From an uncultured Bacteroidales bacterium (GTDB lineage: Bacteria > Bacteroidota > Bacteroidia > Bacteroidales > Paludibacteraceae): 64,000 nt of DNA. Under the pieces are notes generated by a model. That model saw only the letters and a program-made list of their open reading frames with translations. It was not told where the DNA came from and searched no databases. Position 1 is the first letter of the stretch. Each line of letters starts with the position of its first letter. The stretch covers positions 124,001-188,000 of the forward strand of contig CAMOJA010000002.1 in the NCBI GenBank assembly GCA_946616535.1, written 5' to 3'. Made by a program: the position numbers and the translations under genes. Positions 42,698 through 51,107 of this stretch are shown piece by piece.

Positions 42698-43521
42698 CCT
42701 ATGCGCTCAATGATACGACGTAACTCGTCTTCGTCTTCAAAGGCGATGACTACTTTGTTGTTTTGAATCTTTACCTTTAGTCCGCTCTCGCGACTTACTT
42801 CTTTGGCCAGCGCAGCGTATTGGTTCACTTCTCGTTTCGTCTGCGGGTTCTTACCGAGGCGATCTTCTTGCGCTAATGCTTCCACTTTGCGTACGGACAG
42901 GCCATCGCGCAAGATACGCTGATAAAGGGCCAACTGACGCTCGGGACTCGGTGTGCCCAAAATTGCACGGGCGTGCCCCATCTCAATCAGACGATCTTTG
43001 ATACCTACTTGTATCTCTGCCGGTAACTTCAGAAGACGCAGGTAGTTGGCCACTGTAGCACGTTTCTTGCCTACGCGCTCAGCCATCCGCTCTTGTGTCA
43101 GGTTATAATCATCCATCAAACGTTGGTACGCCAAGGCGATTTCTATGGCATCCAAGTCTTCACGCTGGATATTCTCGATCAACGCCCATTCCATCACTTG
43201 CTCATCTTTAGCCGTGCGGATATACGCAGGGATGCGCTCCAAGCCGGCTAACTTACTGGCGCGGAAACGACGTTCTCCGGCGATGATCATGTATGTTCCG
43301 TCTCCATTGTCGCGCAGGGTGATAGGCGAGATAACGCCGTGTTCGCGAATCGAATCGGCTAACTCTTGCATTGCTTCTTCATCAAACGAACGACGGGGCT
43401 GATCGGGATTCGCAACGATCTTTGCTAACTCGATCTCGGAAATGGAACTACTTCCATTCGTATCTACATGCGAGGTGTCAATTAATGCATCCAGACCTCG
43501 TCCTAATCCAGTTTTCTTCAT
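42694..43521 (-). CDS. parB: Chromosome-partitioning protein ParB
   Basis: A 275-residue CTPase DNA-binding protein that loads at parS sites and helps segregate the origin region. The N-terminal domain has NPDQPRRSF and IIAGERRFRASKLAGL (the GERRxRA CTP-binding motif). The central helix-turn-helix is LTQERMAERVGKKRATVANYLRLLKLP, and a short C-terminal dimer domain ends the protein. parA lies 2 bases upstream. A weak parS-like sequence occurs at 3908-3923, but no strong copy was seen. Confidence 0.95.
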   Translation of the reverse strand: MKKTGLGRGLDALIDTSHVDTNGSSSISEIELAKIVANPDQPRRSFDEEAMQELADSIREHGVISPITLRDNGDGTYMIIAGERRFRASKLAGLERIPAYIRTAKDEQVMEWALIENIQREDLDAIEIALAYQRLMDDYNLTQERMAERVGKKRATVANYLRLLKLPAEIQVGIKDRLIEMGHARAILGTPSPERQLALYQRILRDGLSVRKVEALAQEDRLGKNPQTKREVNQYAALAKEVSRESGLKVKIQNNKVVIAFEDEDELRRIIERIG

Positions 43522-43523
43522 AT

Positions 43524-44294
43524 CTATCGTTTCGTATTTCTAATGATCACTTCTCTTGCTAAAGCGGTGTAGTTCTGTGCGCCTTTCGAATGCGGGTCAT
43601 ACTCCAATACGGATACACCGTGAGAGGGAGCTTCGCTTAGACGCACATTGCGGGCGATGACGGTATTGAACACCAAGTCTCCGAAATGACGTTTCACTTC
43701 CTCATAAACCTGATTGCTGAGGCGCAGACGATTATCGTACATGGTCAACAGGAAACCTTCGATCTTCAGGTCGGGGTTCAATTTCGACTTGATGATCTTG
43801 ATGGTGTTGAGAAGTTTGGCGATGCCCTCAAGGGCAAAGAACTCGCACTGCACAGGGATGATGACGCTGTCACTGGCAGTCAAAGCATTGATCGTGATGA
43901 GGCCTAAAGACGGGCTGCAGTCAATGAGGATGTAATCGTACTCATCGCGCACTTGAACCAGGATATTTTTGAGCAACTGCTCACGATGTTCCATGTTGAG
44001 CATCTCAATTTCTGCGCCTACCAAGTCAATATGACTCGGGATGAGGCTTAGGTTCTCCATGCTGGTTTGTATGATCGCCGTATGGGGATCAATGCCGTTT
44101 ACAAGACATTCATAGATGGTGTTGGTCAACTCGCGAATCTCAATTCCCAGACCCGACGAGGTGTTTGCCTGCGGGTCGGCGTCAATGAGCAACACGCTCT
44201 TGCCTAACTTGGCTAAGGCAGCCGCTAAGTTGATGGATGTCGTCGTCTTACCAACTCCTCCTTTTTGGTTTGCTACTGAAATAATTTTACTCAT
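43524..44294 (-). CDS. parA: Chromosome-partitioning ATPase ParA/Soj
   Basis: A 256-residue deviant Walker ATPase: ISVANQKGGVGKTTTSINLAAAL holds the KGGVGKTT motif, with LLIDADPQAN and YDYILIDCSPSLG for Walker A' and B. It forms the nucleoid-bound gradient that ParB-parS complexes follow. It overlaps the glycosyltransferase family 9 gene by 4 bases, which is unusual company for parA, so its expression may be tied to the envelope genes upstream. Confidence 0.96.
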   Translation of the reverse strand: MSKIISVANQKGGVGKTTTSINLAAALAKLGKSVLLIDADPQANTSSGLGIEIRELTNTIYECLVNGIDPHTAIIQTSMENLSLIPSHIDLVGAEIEMLNMEHREQLLKNILVQVRDEYDYILIDCSPSLGLITINALTASDSVIIPVQCEFFALEGIAKLLNTIKIIKSKLNPDLKIEGFLLTMYDNRLRLSNQVYEEVKRHFGDLVFNTVIARNVRLSEAPSHGVSVLEYDPHSKGAQNYTALAREVIIRNTKR

Positions 44295-45289
44295 ATCTGT
44301 TTTATTATCGTTTCTGCTTCTATCTGCCGGCAGGCATAGTTACCATATCGGCAGTGATTGGTACCATGACAAGTGCACGGGCGGCATCGTAAGTCATGGC
44401 GCTGGATGATATCTTCTTGGCGCTGTTTCCAACCCATAAAACCAATGATGGGGTGGGTAGCACACCAGACACTGATTGCTCGAAGTCCTACCAGGCTCGA
44501 TAAGTGCTGGTTTGCGCTGTCCATACATATCATCACATCCAAGTGGCGCATCAGTTCCAGTTCCTGCTCTAACTGCAGTCGACCGGCAACACTCTCTGTT
44601 CGCGGGAAGACGCTCGCCCACTGGCGAAGCATCTCCGTCTCTATCACTCCTGCGCCGAAGAGGAAGATGCGCGTGTGTTCGTCTTTCGAGAGGTGCTCAA
44701 TGATGTCTTTTGTCACGCGGTAGGGCAACATGTTCGACCGCGATTTGGCAAAAGGCGCCAGACCAATCCATCGTTCGTCTTTTTCTTTTTTGCCGACGAG
44801 TTGTTGCACTTTCTTGGCGGCAGTCTTGTTGACTGGCAGGGCTGTGAACTCTTCGTCGGTTTGTAAACCTGCGCGACGGAAGGTGTCTTCGTAGCGCTCG
44901 AACTCCGATGGCAGGGGGTGCTTGGTGCCTATTCCCCAAACGGTAATCAGGTGCTTGCGGATTCGCCCGTAATGCACGCGCGTCACACGTTTGCCGCTCA
45001 GTTTCATCAATGTCCCAAATACGCGAGTGCGGAGCACGGACTGCAGGTCTATTACCGCATCCACTTTATTTCGCCATTCGCGCCAAAAATCCCATACCCC
45101 CTTCCAATCCAAATGATTGTCCACTTCTGCAAATTCGACGTTCTCAAACGAATCGAACATCGCGCGGAGGTTCTTCTTGCTCGCGATGACAAACCGGTCG
45201 TTCGGATAGCGACGACTCAGCGAGGCAATAACAGGAACCGTCATTGCCACATTACCGATCGTAGCCAAACGAATAATTAAGTAGGTCAT
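44291..45289 (-). CDS. Family 9 glycosyltransferase (heptosyltransferase-like)
   Basis: A 332-residue GT-B enzyme. The N-terminus, MTYLIIRLATIGNVAMTVPVI, is the GT9 acceptor-side glycine region. The C-terminal half has CMDSANQHLSSLVGLRAISVWCATHP, equivalent to the donor-site block with conserved Asp and His. The protein ends in a Cys-rich stretch (CRPCTCHGTNHCRYG) that may bind a metal. Such enzymes add heptose or other sugars to the LPS inner core. It starts one base from the PorT-like gene's stop and overlaps parA. Confidence 0.88.
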   Translation of the reverse strand: MTYLIIRLATIGNVAMTVPVIASLSRRYPNDRFVIASKKNLRAMFDSFENVEFAEVDNHLDWKGVWDFWREWRNKVDAVIDLQSVLRTRVFGTLMKLSGKRVTRVHYGRIRKHLITVWGIGTKHPLPSEFERYEDTFRRAGLQTDEEFTALPVNKTAAKKVQQLVGKKEKDERWIGLAPFAKSRSNMLPYRVTKDIIEHLSKDEHTRIFLFGAGVIETEMLRQWASVFPRTESVAGRLQLEQELELMRHLDVMICMDSANQHLSSLVGLRAISVWCATHPIIGFMGWKQRQEDIIQRHDLRCRPCTCHGTNHCRYGNYACRQIEAETIIKQI

Positions 45290-45290
45290 C

Positions 45291-45998
45291 TTAGCGGTAT
45301 TTGGGTTTTCGTTTAAATTTCCACATATAGGCCAGGTTGATACTCAGATCCATAGGACTGGCCATATTAAAATAGTCTGTTACAGAGGTGCCGTACACAC
45401 CTCCGAAGGAGTAGTCAAAGCGAATCTCCAATTGGTATATGCCGGCCTTTTTGGTTTGGAAGTAGAGTCCTGTTCCGGCAGCAATACCCCAGTCAAAGCG
45501 ATGGTCGATGAGTTCGTATTCCGGAGAGGCACTACCGTTGACAAGTACGCCATTGTTTCCTTCATCCTTTACGCAATAACCAATCTGAGGACCAAGGTTC
45601 AAGAACCATCGGCATAGCTCGCTACCAAAGTTCAGGTGCATGAAAATCGGTAGTTCAATATAATGCAAACTACGGTTGTAACGGCCCTCATCACTCTTCT
45701 CTGCCCATCCGCGATGGATATAGTTCAGTTCCATCTGGAAACCGCAGTATTTATGGCCGGCGTAGCGGAAGACAAATCCTCCATTTCCGCCCAGCACGCA
45801 GGCATCAGTGATAGGAGACATATTGGCTACCGACGGACGATACATCACGGTACTTGCCGTCACACCGCCATGCACACCGAAACAGAATTCCTTCTCTTTT
45901 AACCGCGGTTGCGCCAAAGAAGGAAGAAACTGGAAACAGAAAAGAGCCAGGACTATCAGTCCTAATCCTCTTCCGAATATGTCGCTTGTTACCTTCAC
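45291..45998 (-). CDS. PorT-like outer-membrane beta-barrel protein
   Basis: A 235-residue protein with a signal sequence (to about residue 29) and an eight-strand-like barrel: FCFGVHGGVTASTVMY, YCGFQMELNYIHRGW, HYIELPIFMHLNF, WFLNLGPQIGY, WGIAAGTGLYF, YQLEIRFDYSFGGVYG and SINLAYMWKF. This is the PF13568 pattern that includes PorT, a type IX secretion component of Porphyromonas. Many members have no role in secretion, so calling it true PorT would be premature. It is between the LysM/PBP protein and GT9 genes. Confidence 0.75.
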   Translation of the reverse strand: MKVTSDIFGRGLGLIVLALFCFQFLPSLAQPRLKEKEFCFGVHGGVTASTVMYRPSVANMSPITDACVLGGNGGFVFRYAGHKYCGFQMELNYIHRGWAEKSDEGRYNRSLHYIELPIFMHLNFGSELCRWFLNLGPQIGYCVKDEGNNGVLVNGSASPEYELIDHRFDWGIAAGTGLYFQTKKAGIYQLEIRFDYSFGGVYGTSVTDYFNMASPMDLSINLAYMWKFKRKPKYR

Positions 45999-46004
45999 CG
46001 ATTG

Positions 46005-47456
46005 TTAATTCGCATTCTTTACTACCACTTCCGTGCAGCCATTTTGCCAGCCGCCTTCACCAATCTGTTTCCAGCATATTGACGATTGCAGGCCGTGAAT
46101 CTCTTTTTCACCATGCAACCAAGCTACCAGCGCTCGCATCAGGTCGTAACCCAATAAGTCGTAGCGAGGCATTTCGCAAACATGGTCGTTCACATAGAAC
46201 TCCTCCCACAGCGCATCGTACGCTTCGCGTCCTTCCTCATTGGTGAAGACGGTGGTATAGAGCTGCGGCAGGTTGATGGACTCTTTCTGCCAGGAGTATT
46301 GACTGATGATGCGTACGCGATAGCCTTCATCGCGAAGTCTTTGTAGATGAGGTAATAATTGACGAACGTGCTGATATCGATCACTATGCAGGATAAAGAT
46401 GTTCTCCCGCGTGGAATCGAGCGCGTAAGCGCAAGAGTCATTGAGCAGGTCACGTAAGGGGAGGTTGGTGTATTGCAGTTCATGTGCCCGCAGTTGCTTA
46501 CGCATCACACGGGTGGACGTGGCTAATTCTGCTTCACGTACCTCGATAGCGACGCAGTGGATATCATCCGAACGTTCTGCAATCCAACTGCAGAGACTAT
46601 CTGCTTCCTGTTTATCCGTGGAGTTGAACTGCAGCACTTGGGGACGATTCTCCAAGCGAATATCATCGCTGAACGGCAGCAAAAGCGGTACATTGTGTGT
46701 ATCGCACCAATCGGCCATCATTTCAATCTGAATCGGGTAGACGAGACCTAGCACACCGCGTACGGCATTTAACTCGGTGCTGTCGCATAATGCGCGCACG
46801 CGCAGCTCGCTGCGCTCCGTATCATATACGCGCAGGCGGTAGAGCGTGCTATCGTTCTGCAAATCCCTAAGTGCTAATAAAACACCTTGATAAAACTCTA
46901 ACATTCTCTCCGCATTTCCGCTGCGCTTGGTCTGTTGACTCTCAAAAGGTAACAACAAGGCCAGTTCTACGATTTCGCGGGTATCTACAATTGAATCTAC
47001 TACAGCAATCGTGTCCTCCTCTATTACTGTGACCGTATCTTCCGGCACGGTTACAACAACCGGGTCAACCTCCATCATTGTATCTCGTGCCAAACGTTTC
47101 TCCCAACGTTCCAGACGTGGGTCAATGGGTTCTTTTATCGGACGCTTGGCCTGCTGCTTTACGACCGGTCGCTTGGTAGGAATGAGCAATTCCTCATCAT
47201 ATCGAACACCGCGTTCTTTCAGCTGCGGGTTCAGACGAATAATCTCCGCTTGCGATACATCGAAGTTCACACCGATACGGTACAAGCCAATACTGCGCTC
47301 CACGCGGTATTTGTACACTTCCTCGCCATTCACTGTATCCAAAGGATAGTCCAACAGCTCTTGCGCAGTTGCGGGAACGAGGAATAGGAAACAAAGAGCA
47401 AGGATAAAGAAGCCTCTAAACCCTAATCGCTCTACACTAAACTTTTTTACTTGCAT
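46005..47456 (-). CDS. LysM domain fused to a periplasmic-binding-protein-like domain
   Basis: A 483-residue exported protein. After the signal peptide (to about 31), one LysM domain covers about 45-93 (VYKYRVERSIGLYRIGVNFDVSQAEIIRLNP). An acidic, Val-rich linker (about 95-160) leads to a type 1 periplasmic-binding-protein fold (VELALLLPFESQQ to the end) of the amino-acid-receptor kind. No transport genes are adjacent. The likely role is as a cell-wall-bound sensor or scaffold rather than an importer subunit. It overlaps gldG by 20 bases. Confidence 0.75.
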   Translation of the reverse strand: MQVKKFSVERLGFRGFFILALCFLFLVPATAQELLDYPLDTVNGEEVYKYRVERSIGLYRIGVNFDVSQAEIIRLNPQLKERGVRYDEELLIPTKRPVVKQQAKRPIKEPIDPRLERWEKRLARDTMMEVDPVVVTVPEDTVTVIEEDTIAVVDSIVDTREIVELALLLPFESQQTKRSGNAERMLEFYQGVLLALRDLQNDSTLYRLRVYDTERSELRVRALCDSTELNAVRGVLGLVYPIQIEMMADWCDTHNVPLLLPFSDDIRLENRPQVLQFNSTDKQEADSLCSWIAERSDDIHCVAIEVREAELATSTRVMRKQLRAHELQYTNLPLRDLLNDSCAYALDSTRENIFILHSDRYQHVRQLLPHLQRLRDEGYRVRIISQYSWQKESINLPQLYTTVFTNEEGREAYDALWEEFYVNDHVCEMPRYDLLGYDLMRALVAWLHGEKEIHGLQSSICWKQIGEGGWQNGCTEVVVKNAN

Positions 47457-49077
47457 ATTTTCGTTTTCTAATAATCCATATTACTCCTCCTATGAGGACC
47501 AAGATAGCAATCGGACTTATTGTGCTGATAGTTTGTACACGTGCGCGTTCGTCGTGTGCGCGCTTATCATTCAGCAGTCGCAAGGCGACGGTCTTCTCGC
47601 GCAGCTGAATGAGTCCCTCGCTGTCTGTTAACCATAACAATACATTTGCTATAAAATCGCGGTTGCTGAACTGAATCTGATTATATCGGTCGTAGCCCAT
47701 AGGTAGCACTTGGTTTCGTTCTACCTCATTCATGATGATGCTACCGCTCCCGACTACTACTTGACGAGTGGCTACACTCTGTTTGCGAATCGGTTCGTCG
47801 CTTACAATACTATCGGGCATCATACGATGGGCGAAAGCGCTGTTGAAAGTTCCTTCCAAGGATACGGCTACGGGAACGTACTGATAGCGGAAAGCCTCCA
47901 AGTCCGGTTGTAAATCATTCAGATTCACTTCGCCCGGCGTAGCCGTAACACGTGTGGCTGTGCTCGTCGCCAATAGTACCCGTTTGTCAATACCATCTTC
48001 ACCTCCCACTGCGTCTATCGGGCTGACGAAGGTACTCATCACTTGTCCCGTGTTGCGGGTGATAGGGCTGCTGTTGCTTGTGAGCAGCAAAGGTGCGTAA
48101 GTCCAAGGGAAGGGTTGCAGATTCGGTGTCTCGGGATCATCCGATACATTGACCGGAATGGTCAGACATTGGAGGTCTTGCACTAAGGCGGGGTTGATCC
48201 GTATCCCGTAACGGAAGAGCATGTCGGTGATTCCTAAGTCCAGCGGGATGATGGGGGTGAAACCGTCGCTTTGCAGCACATCGTTGCTGAATCGTACACC
48301 GTTGACTACCCAAAGGACCGTGCCTCCTCGCATGATATACTGGTCGATGATAAAGCGTTCAATATCGCTGAAGGCCGTCTGCGGATTCGCAATGATGATC
48401 GCCTTATAACCGTCCAGAAGATGCACGTCGACGCCTTGTTCGGGTATGACGATGGCTCCTCGATCGACATAGAAATACTGACTGAGCGTCTGCTCCAGGT
48501 CCCAGACGTATCGTTCGTCCGGTTCGCCATGGCCTTCTATGATTGCGATGCGTGGCAGTTCCGTCTGTTGCAAGCGATGCAACGCTTCTGCGAACGCGTA
48601 TTCCAACTGCTCGATACTATTGTTCAGATTCTCCTCGCCGCTGAGGCCGCGTGTGTTCTTGAGCAGCGTCACTACCGCTCCTCGGCCTTTGTATGAGATC
48701 AGTGCGTAGGGGTATATAGTGGTCTGGGCTGTCTTGCCGTTTTGCTCCCGCTCGTGAATCACAATAGGTCGCAGACCGAGCGAATCTTTCGAGACCGCAA
48801 GGTCCTTGGAGGTCCGTAAGTCGCTATAGACGCTCATCTCCTCCAGCAGTTCTTCCGTCGCTTTTTTTAGACGCGTGAACCCGGCATTGAGGTCGCCGTC
48901 GAGCAGGAGCGTCACCTCGATAGGTGCATCGGTCTGCTTGAGTAAGGTCTTCGTTGCTTCACTCAGACTATAATGGCGGTCATCCGTCAGGTCCCATCGA
49001 ACCCGCCGGATGTGGCTTAGGGCCAGAAGTGCTCCACACAGCCCCAGAACTAATATGGCTTTCCAATAGCCTTTCAC
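47437..49077 (-). CDS. gldG: Gliding-motility-associated ABC transporter component GldG
   Basis: A 546-residue protein with membrane helices at both ends (KAILVLGLCGALLALSHI and ISPIAILVLIGGVIWII) and a large periplasmic domain between them. Blocks RRVRWDLTDDRHYSLSEATKTLL, ITRNTGQVMSTFVSPIDAVGGEDGI and QIQFSNRDFIANVLLWL fit GldG, which works with GldF and GldA in Flavobacterium gliding. GldF is not adjacent, although it usually directly precedes gldG. Many non-gliding Bacteroidales keep these genes. It lies 3 bases after the double-parvulin gene. Confidence 0.88.
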   Translation of the reverse strand: MKGYWKAILVLGLCGALLALSHIRRVRWDLTDDRHYSLSEATKTLLKQTDAPIEVTLLLDGDLNAGFTRLKKATEELLEEMSVYSDLRTSKDLAVSKDSLGLRPIVIHEREQNGKTAQTTIYPYALISYKGRGAVVTLLKNTRGLSGEENLNNSIEQLEYAFAEALHRLQQTELPRIAIIEGHGEPDERYVWDLEQTLSQYFYVDRGAIVIPEQGVDVHLLDGYKAIIIANPQTAFSDIERFIIDQYIMRGGTVLWVVNGVRFSNDVLQSDGFTPIIPLDLGITDMLFRYGIRINPALVQDLQCLTIPVNVSDDPETPNLQPFPWTYAPLLLTSNSSPITRNTGQVMSTFVSPIDAVGGEDGIDKRVLLATSTATRVTATPGEVNLNDLQPDLEAFRYQYVPVAVSLEGTFNSAFAHRMMPDSIVSDEPIRKQSVATRQVVVGSGSIIMNEVERNQVLPMGYDRYNQIQFSNRDFIANVLLWLTDSEGLIQLREKTVALRLLNDKRAHDERARVQTISTISPIAILVLIGGVIWIIRKRKYASKKV

Positions 49078-49080
49078 CGA

Positions 49081-50880
49081 TTATTTTTTAATACGCTGCC
49101 AAACAGCATCTTTGATCTCTACCGGATATTTCTCGCGCAAGCGCTTGATCCATGCTGCCTCGAGGAAATCTTGATAGTCGGTCGTTACTTTACCCTTCTC
49201 GTCATTCCAAGCCTCCGGTGCTTTCAGTTTCTTACCAACGCATTCTACGATCGGCAATGCCTCATTGGGCGTAAACTCTGCATTCTTCGCTTTGAAACCG
49301 TATTTATCTACAGCGCTGTTCTTGCCCAGTTCCCACAAACCGTGTTGCACTTTGACGTAGGTTACGCTGTCGCAGTTGATCCGTTGTGCGATATAGCTTT
49401 GAATGGAGTCGGGGTTGGCATTCTTGATGATCGCTTTCACAGCCTTCAGACTGCTTTTATCTTTTGCCTGAATCAGATACCCTTTATAGTGCGGTTTTTC
49501 CCAGGTGTATTTCTTCTTGTTGGCTTTGAAGAAGTTCTCCAGACCGGCCGTATCTTTCGCGGCCTTATCCCATACTTCGCGCAGCGATACTTCGAACAGA
49601 AGGATACCATCGTGATATTCCTGAACGAGGTTTCTCAGTTCAGGATACTTCGACTCCAGGTGCGCGTCTGCGTAGGCTTTTACGGCCGCATCATTCATCG
49701 TCTCCGGGAGTTTATACTCGGCGCGCGTCTTGCGAATGAAACTTTTTTCAACCTCTTGCGAGCGCTCATCGCGCATCACTTGGCGCTGGATCTGCGAACG
49801 CATAGAGTCCAAAGGTTGAATACCGCGCTCGTCCTCTTTATAGATGATATGCCATCCGTATTGCGAACGAATCGGTTTGCTGATTTCTCCGGCTTTGATG
49901 CTGAAGGCAGCCTCTTCGAAGGGCTTCACCATCATGCCGAGACCGAACCAGCCTAAGTCTCCTCCGCGCACACTGCTACCACGATCTTCCGACTCCGTCT
50001 TTGCTACTTCTGCGAAATTCTCCGGGGTAACGATGCTTGCTATTTGCTCAATCTCGGCCAATTTGGCAGCATCGAGGCTGTCGAGGTTGCTGTCTCCACG
50101 CGGTACCATCTTCATGATATGACGTGCTTTGACTTCTTTATGGTCTTGCTCCTCTTCCACTTTCACGATATGCCAGCCGTATTGGGTGCGGAAAGGCTTG
50201 CTGATTGCACCTACTTCGGTGTTGTATACCGCCTCTTCCAAAGAGTATACATAGCGGAACGGAGTGATCCAGCCCAGTTCACCGCCGGTCTCTTGTACGT
50301 TCGGATCCGTGCTCAATTCGCGAGCTACCTTATCAAAGGGCTCAACCGGCAAACGTTTCTCGATGGTTTTCCATTTCCCTTTTACTTTTTTCTTCTCCAC
50401 CTTCAGTTGACCAATCGTTACACGCTCGTAAGCTTCGTTTATCTTCGCCAACGCATCAGCCTGCGCAGCACTATCGGCATTAGCCGGACATTGGATGGCA
50501 ATATGTGCTGCACGGCGATCCTTAGCAATACGTGCCCAACTCAGCGCGATGATACTATCCATCGCAGCGTCGTCCTGCATGTATTTGGGAGTAGCTTGTG
50601 CGCGGTAGCCTTTCAACTCTTTCTTGAATGCTTCGGTCGTGTCGATACCTTGCGCTTCAGCTTCTGCCACTTTCAGTTTGAAGTTAATGAACATTTCCAG
50701 ATACTCATCCATCGTCTTCGGGTCCAAAGCGCCGGCCTGGTTGTTCTTCTCGTAGATATACAAGAACTCCCCGGCACTTACTGCCTTGCCGTTAATTGTC
50801 ATCAGGGTCTCATCCGAACCCTGAGCCGCTGCTGTTAAAAAGCTCATCGCGGCTACCAAAAAAAGAATACTTTTTTTCAT
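49081..50880 (-). CDS. Periplasmic peptidylprolyl isomerase with two parvulin domains
   Basis: A 599-residue SurA/PpiD-type foldase. A signal peptide (to about 20) precedes an N-terminal chaperone domain (MTINGKAVSAGEFLYIYEKN). Two parvulin domains follow: about 110-250 (LGWITPFRYVYSLEEAVYNTEVGAISKPFRTQYGWHIV) and about 250-365 (RGGDLGWFGLGMMVKPFEEAAF to SQYGWHIIYKED). The C-terminal part (about 380-599) is family-specific. It should help outer-membrane proteins fold in the periplasm, which suits its operon with the PorT-like barrel and GldG. Confidence 0.9.
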   Translation of the reverse strand: MKKSILFLVAAMSFLTAAAQGSDETLMTINGKAVSAGEFLYIYEKNNQAGALDPKTMDEYLEMFINFKLKVAEAEAQGIDTTEAFKKELKGYRAQATPKYMQDDAAMDSIIALSWARIAKDRRAAHIAIQCPANADSAAQADALAKINEAYERVTIGQLKVEKKKVKGKWKTIEKRLPVEPFDKVARELSTDPNVQETGGELGWITPFRYVYSLEEAVYNTEVGAISKPFRTQYGWHIVKVEEEQDHKEVKARHIMKMVPRGDSNLDSLDAAKLAEIEQIASIVTPENFAEVAKTESEDRGSSVRGGDLGWFGLGMMVKPFEEAAFSIKAGEISKPIRSQYGWHIIYKEDERGIQPLDSMRSQIQRQVMRDERSQEVEKSFIRKTRAEYKLPETMNDAAVKAYADAHLESKYPELRNLVQEYHDGILLFEVSLREVWDKAAKDTAGLENFFKANKKKYTWEKPHYKGYLIQAKDKSSLKAVKAIIKNANPDSIQSYIAQRINCDSVTYVKVQHGLWELGKNSAVDKYGFKAKNAEFTPNEALPIVECVGKKLKAPEAWNDEKGKVTTDYQDFLEAAWIKRLREKYPVEIKDAVWQRIKK

Positions 50881-50920
50881 TTTCTATCTTGTTTTTTGTC
50901 GTTTGCCCACAAATAGCGTG

Positions 50921-50952
50921 CAAAAGTACTACTTTTTTTTGAATTATGCAAA
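50921..50952 (-). promoter_or_regulatory. Promoter for the parvulin-gldG-parAB run
   Basis: On the minus strand, TTTG (50949-50952) is followed after 20 nt by TACTTTTG (50921-50928), then GCACGC as at the tRNA and rpmB promoters. The leader to the 50880 start is about 35 nt. Confidence 0.8.
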
Positions 50953-51016
50953 TAAAAAGCAATTTTTTTTATTGAGTGGTACCCCTCGGAGGGGGTGCGC
51001 ATAGGTAATGCCTCCG

Positions 51017-51038
51017 ACTTAAGTCCTACTTAAGTCTT
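51017..51038. repeat. Two 11-nt direct repeats
   Basis: ACTTAAGTCCT (51017-51027) is followed at once by ACTTAAGTCTT (51028-51038) and a partial ACTTT. Each holds the palindrome ACTTAAGT, at helical-turn spacing. It lies upstream of the parvulin gene promoter. Confidence 0.7.
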
Positions 51039-51074
51039 ACTTTCCTCTTATAAAAGTACGATTAGTCGGAAATT

Positions 51075-51099
51075 AAAAAACCGCACCAGTGGTGCGGCT
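51075..51099 (-). terminator. Rho-independent terminator of the DHH phosphoesterase gene
   Basis: CCGCACC (51081-51087), AGT, GGTGCGG (51091-51097): on the minus strand the stem is followed by six T. It lies 9 bases past the stop of the 51108-52163 gene. Confidence 0.85.
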
Positions 51100-51107
51100 T
51101 TGAAGGG

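Noticed and set aside
45291..49077. Type IX secretion locus
   Set aside because: Only a generic PorT-like barrel and gldG are present; no PorK/L/M/N, PorU, PorV or Sov genes were found in the window.
49171..50838. Two roughly 260-codon frames antisense to the double-parvulin gene
   Set aside because: The parvulin protein is well conserved; the reverse frames are shadows of its regular codon use.
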